This document shows positions 55,449-64,000 of a stretch of 64,000 bases of DNA, piece after piece. The position numbers were made by a program, and so were the translations under genes. Position 1 is the first letter of the stretch. Each line of letters begins with the position of its first letter. The stretch is from Bombyx mori (lineage: Eukaryota > Arthropoda > Insecta > Lepidoptera > Bombycidae). The stretch spans positions 10,649,501 through 10,713,500 of the forward strand of contig NC_085131.1 of NCBI RefSeq assembly GCF_030269925.1, given 5' to 3'. Under the pieces are notes generated by a model, which searched no databases, had not been told where the DNA came from, and was given only the letters and a program-made list of their open reading frames with translations.

Positions 55449-56453
55449 GTGGTACATAGTTGTATGAAGTGTGCCCGATTGCGCGCAGTAACTGTTAATC
55501 CCATAATGGGGAATCTGCCTCGAGAACGATTGCAGCCAGGTTTTCCCTTCTTACGCTGTGGAGTGGATTATGCAGGACCAGTGTTCATTTTAAATCGTAG
55601 GGGTAGGGGAGCAAGATTACAAAAATCGTATATATGTTTATTTGTATGTTTTGCTTCACGCGCCGTACATCTCGAGCTTGTAACCGACCTTTCATCAGAT
55701 GCTTATTTGTTGGCACTGAAGAGGTTCATTTCACGTCGAGGAAAACCTATTGAAATATACTCTGATAACGGGCGCAACTTTGTAGGCGCAATGAATGAAT
55801 TCGCAAAGTTTTTAAATTGTTGTTCAGATGACATTAAGGCATACGCGATTTCTCAAAATATAAATTTTAGATTGATACCGTGTTATGCTAGTCATTTTGG
55901 GGGCTTGTGGGAGGCTGGCGTTAAAAGCTGTAAGTATCATTTGCGGCGTGTGGTTGGCAACGCACACCTTACATTTGAAGAAATGAGCACAGTACTATCG
56001 CAGGTTGAAGCTGTCCTCAACTCCCGACCCTTAAACCCTATGTCCTCAGATCCACAGGATTTTCTTCCACTTACCCCAGCTCATTTTTTGGTTGGCCGTC
56101 CGCTAACTGCACCTGTACCTGATGACCTTCACGATGTTCCGGCTAGTCGACTTACCAGATACCAGAGAGTTGAACAGATCCGCCAGCACTTCTGGAGCCG
56201 CTGGGCCAAAGAATACGTGTCAGAGATGCAAACCAGGAGCAAATGGTACCAACATAAGGGTGAGCTCAAGGAAAACATGTTGGTTCTTATAAAAGATGAC
56301 AACTTACCGCCATTGAAATGGAGCTTGGGACGAATTATAAAAACATATCCAGGCAAAGACAGCTTGTCACGTGTGGCTGATATTCGCAAAGCGGATGGGA
56401 TTGTGAGACGGGCATTCTCCAAAATCTGTCCCCTTCCCTTACGTGAAGACTGA
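55449..56453 (+). CDS. BEL/Pao integrase, core and C-terminal domain
   Basis: A 334-residue frame, continuous with the zinc domain before the TGA at 55416. Residues 5-8 (CMKC) give the two Cys of the HHCC motif. The DDE core has Asp40 in CGVDYAGP, Asp106 in YSDNGRNFVG and Glu155 in FGGLWEAG, so all three catalytic acids are present. The tail with NPMSSDPQDFLPLTPAHFLV, a W-x-RW segment and LVLIKDDNLPPLKWSLGRI is the DUF5641-type C-terminus usual for this group. The ATG is not the original start. The core looks intact and could in principle be active if translated, but the upstream stop separates it from the polyprotein. Confidence 0.85.
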   Translation: MVHSCMKCARLRAVTVNPIMGNLPRERLQPGFPFLRCGVDYAGPVFILNRRGRGARLQKSYICLFVCFASRAVHLELVTDLSSDAYLLALKRFISRRGKPIEIYSDNGRNFVGAMNEFAKFLNCCSDDIKAYAISQNINFRLIPCYASHFGGLWEAGVKSCKYHLRRVVGNAHLTFEEMSTVLSQVEAVLNSRPLNPMSSDPQDFLPLTPAHFLVGRPLTAPVPDDLHDVPASRLTRYQRVEQIRQHFWSRWAKEYVSEMQTRSKWYQHKGELKENMLVLIKDDNLPPLKWSLGRIIKTYPGKDSLSRVADIRKADGIVRRAFSKICPLPLRED

Positions 56454-56521
56454 TTACGCACGATAGCAGCTGCTGGGTTCCTGAATGATCACCGCCAATT
56501 TTTGGAACCTGGTGCTTCCAA

Positions 56522-56536
56522 GGCCGGGAGCAATGG
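56522..56536 (+). promoter_or_regulatory. Likely polypurine tract region
   Basis: A purine-rich stretch (ggccgggagcaatgg) lies directly inside the right LTR, where plus-strand priming normally occurs. In a standard element the U3 end (TGTTAAC) would follow; here the U5 end does. Confidence 0.5.
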
Positions 56537-56539
56537 AAA

Positions 56540-56812
56540 TGTTGCGTCTATTTCTTAGATGTATCTTGAGGTGGCCAAGAAAATGAATAAATGCGTTTAC
56601 TTCTTCAAATACTCATTATATTATTTTTAATTAATTTACAAATATAGAATTGAAATGCGCGTCCATCTTTTTTCTTCGTGTTGTAATAATTTTAAATTTT
56701 GACAATTGGTGCCACTGTTGCGTTTCCTGTTTTGTGATTGGTTCGTGCGATATGACGTCATCGTTGGCCAATCACAGCCATCAATGTATCACGTGACGTT
56801 GATTCGTTAACA
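56540..56812 (-). repeat. Right LTR of the BEL/Pao element, inverted
   Basis: Exact reverse complement of 51826-52098 over every block I compared, with no gap. Its U3 end (CGTTAACA) faces outward and abuts the acatt duplication. Confidence 0.85.
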
Positions 56813-56906
56813 ACATTACTTAGCGATATATACTATTATAAAACAGCCTGTCCGCTCGTAGTTAGTAGAATAGCCCCTTTACACAAAATGTAAACTGACA
56901 AAATGA

Positions 56907-57096
56907 TTTTTTTTCCCTACTTATGCTGACAGTCTTGAGAGGCTATATCAGCGTTACCCTAACGTGCAGGTGAGCTCTCGGGGCTCATACCGGAGGTGTT
57001 GCTAACACTGGCCCTATCAAGAGCAGTGCTTCGCTGAATCTACCACCGGATCAGAAACGCGACCCACTAAGAAGATAGGCGAGAAACTCAGTGGGC
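56907..57096 (-). mobile_element. LINE tail, family B
   Basis: Poly-T, ccctacttatgctgacagtc through gagaaactcagtgggc. Confidence 0.7.
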
Positions 57097-57887
57097 AAGC
57101 CCCTTAGGCTTGGATCTATTAGACAGGGGGGAAAAACTTCAATTGTTGCATTGTTTAACATTGTTGCATATAAAAACTGCCTTAAGACGACTTTATATTT
57201 GTTTCTCTATTTATCTATGGTACATTTACGAGTTCATTTCAGCTGTTTTTTAAACGCGAATTGAAATGATTTTCAGATGCTTCCCAGCCTTGGTATTTTC
57301 TTCCCGTTCACACGTTTTAGATTTAAAATTCACTTTCAAAAGCGACCTCAGCGCGATGACGTTTATTAAAATCCATTTACATAATAACGCTGCATAAAAC
57401 TAATAAAACACCGCGACTAATATAGGATTTCCCAGAATAATAGTCTCTTGGCCCATTCGCATAAAATTAGTCGCACTGCAAAATAAGCAATGAAATTGTT
57501 TAAGCTCTATACACGATCTCGTCGTAAAATTTTGGTCGCGTCCCACTCTCTCGTACCGAATGTCGTTGCGGCGAGAACGAGAGGGCGGTTTATCGGCAAC
57601 ATTGTAAGCCGGTAGTTCGCGTCAATACCGGAATGAGAAACGGCAATGTGGCATTTTATACGAACGATCGGTTAAAGTAGATTATGTTTAACTTATTACT
57701 CGTTGAATATTAAAATGATCATTAAAATGTTATTACAATTTTATAAAATTGAAATGATGCCTTTATGTTAGACTGAAAGGTTCTGTCATGCAAAGTTCAC
57801 TTGGTGTGAAGTGTCCGATCGCGACGGGGCAACGCAAAGCCGCCGTCGCCCAAAACATGTCTTGTCGGATCCCCCGGATTCACTGGA
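57097..57887. other. Unassigned; CpG-richer block at about 57510-57660
   Basis: cgttgcggcgagaacgagag and neighbours are CpG-dense but no exon or promoter element can be named. Confidence 0.3.
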
Positions 57888-58315
57888 GTTGTCGTGGCCT
57901 AAAGGATAAGACGTCCGGTGCATTCGTATCTAGCGATGCAACGGTGTTCGAATCCCGCAGGCGGGTACCAATTTTTCTAATGAAATACGTAGTCAACAAA
58001 TGTTCACGATTGACTTCCACGGGAAGGAATAACATCGTGTAATAAAAGTGAAACCCGCAAAATTATAATTTGTGTAATTACTGGTGGTAGTACCTCTTGA
58101 AAGTCCGCGCGGGTAAGTACCACCGCCCTGCCTATTTCTGCCGTGAAGCAGCAATGCGTTTCGGTTTGAAGGGTGGGGCAGCCGTTATAACTATACTAAA
58201 ATCTTAGAACTTATCTCAAGGTGGGTGACGCATTTACGTTATAGATGTTTATGGGCTCCAGTAACCACTTAATACCAGATGGGCTGTGAGCTCGTCCACT
58301 CATCTAATCAATAAA
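57888..58315 (+). mobile_element. Full-length Bm1-type SINE
   Basis: gttgtcgtggcctaaaggat head, B-box gtgttcgaatcccgc, body, tail atcaataaaa. Confidence 0.85.
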
Positions 58316-58363
58316 ATCGCTCTCGGTGCTTTTAGGTCCCTCAAACACCAGTCACTGTCCTCG

Positions 58364-58609
58364 TAAAACTCGTCGATCACGACGAAGAGTTCGACGAGCG
58401 AACTAACCCATAGACACAGCCCACTGAGTTTCTCGCCGGATCTTCTCAGTGGATCGCGATTCCGGCCCGGTGGTAGATTCTGCGGAGCACTGCTCTTGAT
58501 AGGACTAGTATTAGCAAACTCTCTCAGACTGAGCCTGTGAGTTCACCTACCCGTCCAGACGTAGCTAGAACAGCCCTTTAGGCTACCACTGAATAGGTAG
58601 GAAAAAAAG
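58364..58609 (+). mobile_element. LINE tail, family B
   Basis: gacgaagagttcgacgagcg through aataggtaggaaaaaaagg. Confidence 0.7.
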
Positions 58610-58612
58610 GAG

Positions 58613-58803
58613 GGCTACGCGTTGTTGTTGTATCGTCGACCGCGGAATCTCCCTTACCTTGACCGGGTTCTGTCGAAAATCGGGCATCGGGCGAGAGTGC
58701 ACGGTAGCCGTTAAATGGGTGGGCCTTTACCATCATATACCAAAATAAGTTAGCGGATCCACGTAGTGATTGAAGGTGTGCGGCGGATAACTTGACGTCG
58801 AAC
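58613..58803 (-). CDS. Short open frame with a candidate splice donor
   Basis: On minus, after a TAG at about 58804, a frame of about 63 codons reads KLSAAHLQSLRGSANLFWY, then MMVKAHPFNGYRALSPDARF and STEPGQGKGDSAVDDTTTTR, and runs into the poly-T of a LINE. Codon usage looks coding-like. Two in-frame ATGs occur at 58736 and 58733, and a good donor (CAAG/GTAAGG) lies at 58658/58657, phase 1. It could be a small first exon or a fragment of an unrecognised repeat. I cannot assign a function. Confidence 0.3.
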
Positions 58804-59877
58804 TATTCGTTTATTGTGTAAAAGGTCAACCCTTCCCATGAGCCCCGTGCTTCGTTACATAAATAGGAAGGATGGTGTCACTTGTTCGAGCTTAGAATTC
58901 ACTCCAATAAGTGCATTTTTGAAATATTTGCCGGCATTAAAGTCATTAACTTTTATACCCGAAGATTTAATATTGGAAATTTTCCCTTCAAAAGTGATCT
59001 ACCTCTAACATTCAATGCCTTATTCACACTTTTCGGCTGGCAACAATGTTTCCGACCGGAGCCATAAGACTGCATACCTATATTGGACGTAGGACGGTAC
59101 TACGGAAAATCATGGCAGTGACCTAAATTCAGCATTGCATGGCCTAAAAGGGAAGAAAAAATTAGAAGCTTCAAGATCTGTATGTGGTCTGGTAAATCAA
59201 ACTAAAAATATACATAGCAAGTTTAGGTTGTAACACGAATGCCCTTATTAATCTCAATATACTGCAGTACCTTAATTACAATTTTCATGTTTGGGCTTTT
59301 GAATTTGAAATCGCAATATAATATCTACTCTGGTTCGGTAAATAAAATAAGCCACCAACTTAACCATAATCCCACACACAAAGTTAACACATACATCGTT
59401 TTGAGACCCACCGCATGCAGATATGAAATAAAAAATTATGTCCACAGTCTAGTATACATTTCTAACGCATAGGGGATACGGGTAATCTGTTTTGCGGTTG
59501 TAAAAAGCCGCCAATGTGTATAATTTACACTGTGGCAATGTTGCTTCGAGGAGTTCTATTGGCAGGCAAAGTTTTACGATCTTCTGTCGGTAATTGAAAA
59601 TGAAGTTGGATGGGTTTATTATTCGACGTTCGTAGTGCGAATTGTTGTCTTTTACAATGGCGTTTTCAATTCACAGATACGAAGTGGGATTTACAAAAAT
59701 ATTTATTTGCTAAGATGAACAGACGGTCACATGACCCATCCCATGTTAATAGAATATCGGATCCTCTAGACAATGCGTTTCGGCACAATTAAGATGTCGT
59801 ACAATTCATATCAAAATTGTATTAGATTTGCTTATTTGAGAAACAAACACTACATGCACATAGTATGTCAAATCCCC
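58804..59877. other. Unassigned AT-rich sequence
   Basis: Only short open frames; nothing recognised. Confidence 0.4.
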
Positions 59878-60160
59878 GGTAACCGTACTCGTCGAACTCG
59901 GCAAAGAGTTCGACGTGCAGCCTAACCTAAGCATCAGCCCATTGGGTTTCTCGCCGGATCTTCTCAGCGGGTCGCGATTTCGATCCGATAGTAGATTCAT
60001 TCGCGTAGTAGCTACTCTTGAGTTGTTAGGTCTCCCTTGGAGGCGCTCGAGTAGATGTTAGCAAATCCCGACCCTTTTGGCTGAGCCCTTTCTCGCCCAC
60101 CTGTCCTGGTGAAACTGGCATGGCCTCCGGGCCACCAGTAAACTCTCAATCATAAAAAAA
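59878..60160 (+). mobile_element. LINE tail, family B variant subfamily
   Basis: Shares gggtttctcgccggatcttc with family B but has a different end: ggctgagccctttctcgcc, then ctgtcctggtgaaactggc and ataaaaaaaag. Its end also appears at 22998-23090. Confidence 0.6.
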
Positions 60161-60231
60161 AGTATGCTAAAGATAGATGCAACAAAAATCAAACATCCAT
60201 CATTAACGATTTAATTATACAAATAAGTTTG

Positions 60232-60375
60232 TTTTTTCTTTTTTTATTTATTGCTTCGATGGGTGGACGAGCTCACAGCTCACCTGATGTTAAGTGGTTA
60301 CTGGAGCCCATAGACATCCACAACGTAAATGCGCCATCCACCCCGAGAAAAGCTCTAACTTATATCTCAGGGTAA
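60232..60375 (-). mobile_element. Bm1-type SINE, 3' part
   Basis: Minus copy of the last 130 bp, with a rearranged inner end. Confidence 0.65.
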
Positions 60376-60837
60376 CTGATTAATTTAGTAACAGATGTGG
60401 GTAAAAATTTGATAATTCAAAAACTATCACCCAGCAAGAAAGTACAATTGTCAAGGGTACAAAAAATCGTAAACGTACTAACCAAACATTTGTAAAACTT
60501 TTTACTTTTGCTAATATGAAAGACATTAAATTGTTTAATGACAAAATACATTTAATGTCCTCAACAAACACTATAAAGTATCATCTCAACGCGTTGCCTA
60601 TATCTTTACGAATGATAGGCACTTGTACATTTATTATATGTTTTACGGCATTATTGACTTTCAGAATATGTCGATACTTATTCGTAGCTCTGTTCTCTCA
60701 AAACTATGACCTCTCTTCATTCTCACTGATAGCACCTTTCAACCTTTACCGTGCTTGTAGGAAATTGCGAAAAGCGGATTTATCGCAGAATAAGCAGTAG
60801 CGTTCTCTGAAATAGCCTGCATACTGCTATTGCCAAC
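60376..60837. other. Unassigned AT-rich sequence
   Basis: A 94-codon frame at 60516-60800 (plus) contains a hydrophobic stretch but no recognised family. Confidence 0.3.
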
Positions 60838-61040
60838 TTGCATTTCCGAGGGCGTAAGTCTGTACGTGTGGAAACCAACAGCCCCGTCCATTTCTGCCGC
60901 GAATCAGTCCTTCTTAAACGGTACACTTTAAACGGTAGGCATCGGCTTGGCTCTGTCCCTGGCACTGCTCACGTCCTTGAGCGACACTAACCACTCACCA
61001 TCAGGCGCGCCGTACGCTGATTATAAGAAAAATAAAAGTT
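60838..61040 (+). mobile_element. LINE tail, family C, diverged
   Basis: catttctgccgcgaatcagt, then ggcatcggcttggctctgtc and ccactcaccatcaggcgc with aaaataaaag at the end. Confidence 0.6.
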
Positions 61041-61276
61041 CTTTGCGGTTTAAACGTTGGGATAGATATAAAATTGAAACCTTGATCTCGTGGTTGAGTG
61101 TCGATATTGACACTGTGATGTCCATCAACTCCAATAACCACAACAAGAAGCTCACTTCACACACGTTCACTTATCTATGCAATAATAACAATTTAGCAAG
61201 AGATTCTATGTAGATTTAGTCAGATAAGATGTATTCTGCAAAGCGCTAAAATAGTATATATAAAAAAATGGGATCT

Positions 61277-61563
61277 GTGTGCTTAGTGCGAGTTTTTTAA
61301 CGTTCTCGATAGCGTAAAAGTTAGCTCATATTTGTATGGAATAGGATCGTTTGGGTATCACGTTAAGGCGAAGCTGAAATAGCCTCTCAAGGCTTCTTAA
61401 GCTGAAATAGTCTCTCAAGGCTATCAGCATAGGTAGGAAAAAAAGGAAAAAAAAAAGAAAAAAAATTGCGTACGTTTGCCGCTAGGGGCGCTGTTCCAAC
61501 TGCACACAAAATTGGCTAACTTTTACGCTATCGAGAATGTTAAAAAACTCGCGCTAAGCACAC
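61277..61563. mobile_element. Second copy of the palindromic MITE, with a nested LINE tail
   Basis: The arms gtgtgcttagtgcgag and ctcgcgctaagcacac, plus their 50-bp continuations, match 21455-21629. The loop is interrupted by about 117 bp of foreign sequence between gatcgtttg and cgtacgtttgccgctagg. Confidence 0.65.
61350..61468 (+). mobile_element. LINE tail, family B, nested in the MITE
   Basis: acgttaaggcgaagctgaaa, a locally duplicated tagcctctcaaggc / tagtctctcaaggc block, then cataggtaggaaaaaaagg and A-rich sequence. Confidence 0.65.
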
Positions 61564-62118
61564 TGATAGTTTAAGCACGAGATCGATGGATGAGCGAAGA
61601 AAAAAAGTTAGAAGAATTCAATTGGTATTTCTTCTCGACTACTCATTTATTATGCGTTGTCCGAGATAGACTGGCCTTGTTTTTGTATGTACTAATAATG
61701 ACGTAAACATTAATGTTAAATCTCCTTTCTCGAATCTGCTTTTTAATTCAATGGCTACCCAAGTATGTAGCTTCGATGTGTTTGAACCCTAACAAGCCTA
61801 CATAAAACTCCCGTAACATAATTGCTAATGTTTATATATTTTCTGGGAATCGTCGAGTAAATACAACTTAGCCTACGACCAGGTTATAACGACCTCCGTT
61901 TTTACTGCTCGAAGCCATTACGAGATTCCATTTAACATTTTTACAGTCCCTAATTGCGGATTATAAAACTGCGAACGACTTCAGTTATTGCGGAGGTCGA
62001 GACGATACGATAAAATATTATAATCGGCAACAAAACCCCGCTTTTCGGTCGAGGAAATTAGATGCAAATTTTAACATATCATTTAATGTGAAGATTAATT
62101 AATAATTATTATTCTCTT
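61564..62118. other. Unassigned AT-rich sequence
   Basis: Nothing recognised. Confidence 0.4.
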
Positions 62119-62345
62119 CTTTTTCTCCGCCTTATCCCACTAGGTCAAGTCGGCACAGAAAATTTTTCTCTTCCATTATCTTCTATCAGCCGTCATCTCA
62201 ATACTCACTCCTCTCTCTCTCTCATATGGTCATTCACACTATCCATCACAAGTCTTCTTCAGTCAACCTCTTCCCCCTCTACCTTGCACTACCATTTCCA
62301 TACATCTCCTAGTCACATGCATCTTCTCTCTACGCATCACATACC
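62119..62345 (-). pseudogene. Endonuclease/reverse transcriptase (RTE-like) C-terminal relic
   Basis: Read on minus, the DNA gives REKMHVTRRCMEMVVQGRGG, aligned with the HVTRRVM-x-M-x-VEG-x-x-GRGRPK block of RTE-like proteins. Later blocks are CDG (for MDCVKDD) and, after stops, a ctgtgccgacttgacctagt end like the CADP terminus at 3205-3548. Many stops; old. Confidence 0.45.
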
Positions 62346-63796
62346 ACGCTAACCGTCCGCAAGATTAATTAATAATTATTAAGATAATGTGTCCTAAATC
62401 TTGCCTCGGGAGGTATTCCGGTGGTGAGACATATATAGAAATAGTTAAATACGCGTTTTCCTCTCTAAGTCAAGTACGCGCCGGCTGTAAGTTATGAAAA
62501 ATATGACATTTCACCAAACTTAATGTATGATGTATTTCTATGAAAAAATAAAAAAAATAAAAAAAACTCAATCACTACTCGTTCACAGAAGAAATGGAAA
62601 ATTGTAAAACATTAACGATCTTCGTTCGGACACTAAGCACGAGATAATATTGAGCTGAACAGATACACATTCTACACGATATTACAGGTTAGCTCCTATT
62701 ATAAAATATAGTAATAACAAACGGGCCCCAGTCATCGTGAACATTCTCTACGGGCCACTAAAACTTATAACGACCATCGCATCGCAAATTGTCTTATTTC
62801 ATAAAGCAGCATTTTATGGTATGTTTAGACTCTAACATAAAATGAATCGATAAAAGCACAAACGGTTCAGAAGTAAAGATTGAAACACACTACTAACACG
62901 ATTGAATTTACCAATGTACCCGGAAGGAATTATTCAAAATGGCGTATGTAAAATTTTCTTTCTAACAATAAGCGAAAACTATATTTTTGTATTTTTTTTA
63001 AATTACATTATCGATTTTTTTTTATTCAATAGTGTTAACGTGAATTTCCAAAAATAAATTTCACATTAGTAAAACACAAATTTTACAAATGTATGTTTCA
63101 CTAATGTGAACAGAGTAAAGTTATTATACTAAACTTACCCATAGATCCAATGTTACGACAACAAATATTTCCGTTGAAATTCGCACAGCATCGCACAGCA
63201 AGTGTCAACACACACCACGGCACTTGTAAAACTAAGTATCATTCGCAAAATAACTTCATTGACGAAGACAGTACACCACTTATATTATTAATTTCCAGCA
63301 TTTTCCTACAAAAAAGAAAATAAAAAATAATATTGATATTCACACACTGGCACATCACTAGAGCGCGCGCGTGGAAATTCGAATTGTCACTTTTATATTT
63401 AAATTTCGAATTTCTCCACCTTCGTCCGGTCACTGTAAAGTGGAAATCACGACTGGTTAGTAGTGTGATGCGAACCATTCCGATTATTCGACCACTAATT
63501 TATCGATTCACTATTTTGTTGTGTGTATGTGTACGTGTAGTGTACATTGTTAGTGGAATAGAAACTGAATTTGAAAAATATATAGAATTAAATAATCGCC
63601 GAACGAAGCTTATTTTTTTTTGCATTATTTACCATGTCAACATAAGACGCAATACAAAAATTAGTTTTGTGGGAAATTAGACTTCAAGATATAAGTGTTC
63701 CGTTACAATTGTTGTTGAGTATATAACCATTGAAACAGCTAGTTTGCTTACAGCGGACAGATCGATAACCGCTTATAGTGACTAACAAGCGGAAGA
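62346..63796. other. Unassigned AT-rich sequence; small inverted repeat near 63060-63110
   Basis: ttcacattagt and actaatgtgaa form an 11-bp inverted pair about 30 bp apart. Open frames at 63239-63478 and 63333-63680 overlap on opposite strands and show no domain. Confidence 0.35.
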
Positions 63797-63802
63797 ATGG
63801 AG
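63797..63802 (+). CDS. Possible two-codon first coding exon ending at a consensus splice donor
   Basis: ATG GAG is followed directly by GTAAGT, a perfect insect splice donor. The preceding 80 bp (acagcggacagatcgataac, aacaagcggaagaATG) look like a 5' leader rather than repeat DNA. Very short first coding exons are known in insects, but this rests on 12 bases. The gene would lie to the right, outside the window. Confidence 0.2.
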
Positions 63803-64000
63803 GTAAGTGGATCAGGCCACGAAGCAAGCGATTCTTAATGTGTTAATGTCTTAATTTATATTACTTCAAATAAGTATTAGTTTAAGTATTTGGTACTTTT
63901 AAATATAATAGACAGATGTTAATCTTGAAATAAGTACATACGTTAATTTTGGTACCATTATGAAACTGTTGTGAGATAATATGAGATGATACTAAGTAAC
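63803..64000. other. Unassigned AT-rich sequence, possibly intron
   Basis: Nothing recognised. Confidence 0.3.

Larger units (their letters stand above)
51821..56817 (+). mobile_element. BEL/Pao LTR retrotransposon with inverted terminal LTRs
   Basis: The unit spans two 273-bp LTRs facing each other (51826-52098 and 56540-56812). It is bounded by the direct 5-bp repeat acatt (51821-51825, 56813-56817). Inside, in order, are a tRNA-Tyr-type primer site, a gag-protease frame, remnants of reverse transcriptase and RNase H, and an integrase. BEL/Pao elements normally carry LTRs in direct orientation, so both outer ends here are the U3 end (TGTTAAC). At about 5 kb it is shorter than a typical intact BEL/Pao element. 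Identical LTR copies indicate recent insertion or copying, even though the coding region is broken. Confidence 0.85.

Noticed and set aside
51826..56812. Two independent solo LTRs of opposite orientation flanking an internal region
   Set aside because: The acatt direct repeat abuts both outer ends exactly, which would be an unlikely coincidence for two separate insertions.
51821..56817. DIRS-type element, because of inverted terminal repeats
   Set aside because: DIRS elements use a tyrosine recombinase and make no target duplication; this unit has a DDE integrase, BEL/Pao gag and a 5-bp duplication.

Overview
This is nuclear DNA from a lepidopteran insect, almost certainly a silkworm (Bombyx mori or a close relative). 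The main reason is the very high density of a Bm1-type tRNA-derived SINE. Other insect marks are short 5'-truncated non-LTR tails, Helitron-like repeats that sit between A and T and end in CTAG, Tc1/mariner relatives and a BEL/Pao retrotransposon. No bacterial or viral gene organisation is visible. Almost every recognisable coding stretch belongs to a mobile element, and the rest is AT-rich intergenic or intronic sequence.

Layout. 1-5.6 kb holds a Helitron-like end, LINE tails, a foreign tRNA-like SINE, a mariner transposase pseudogene (1.36-1.69 kb), and two non-LTR reverse transcriptase C-terminal relics. 6.1-9.6 kb holds a LINE tail split by a full-length Bm1, a GC-rich candidate host exon on the minus strand (6787-6985) with a signal-peptide-like start and a splice donor, further SINEs and a Helitron-like copy. 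10-21 kb has scattered SINE and LINE copies, a U1 snRNA-like pseudogene (12391-12491, minus), and a long stretch with nothing recognisable (16.1-19.0 kb). 21-29.6 kb holds a LINE tail with its target duplication, a palindromic MITE, a Helitron-like element that hosts an internally deleted mariner (24.4-25.2 kb), and a 5'-truncated LINE with an intact reverse transcriptase C-terminus (28.8-29.6 kb). 30-51 kb is mixed repeats, including a tandem LINE/flank array at 39.5-40.4 kb. 51.8-56.8 kb is a BEL/Pao element. 57-64 kb holds more SINE and LINE copies and a second MITE with a nested LINE tail; a possible first exon lies near 63.8 kb.

The most unusual object is the BEL/Pao element. It has a tRNA-Tyr-type primer binding site, gag, protease and integrase, and badly deleted reverse transcriptase and RNase H. 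Its two long terminal repeats, however, are in opposite orientation: a gap-free 278-bp inverted repeat that looks identical throughout. The whole unit is bounded by a perfect 5-bp target duplication (acatt), so it appears to have integrated in this inverted-LTR form.

A second pattern is that Bm1-related copies fall into two discrete length classes: about 430 bp with a tRNA head, and about 240 bp without it. The headless copies begin at nearly the same internal point. Apart from the candidate exons noted, I see no convincing host protein gene.
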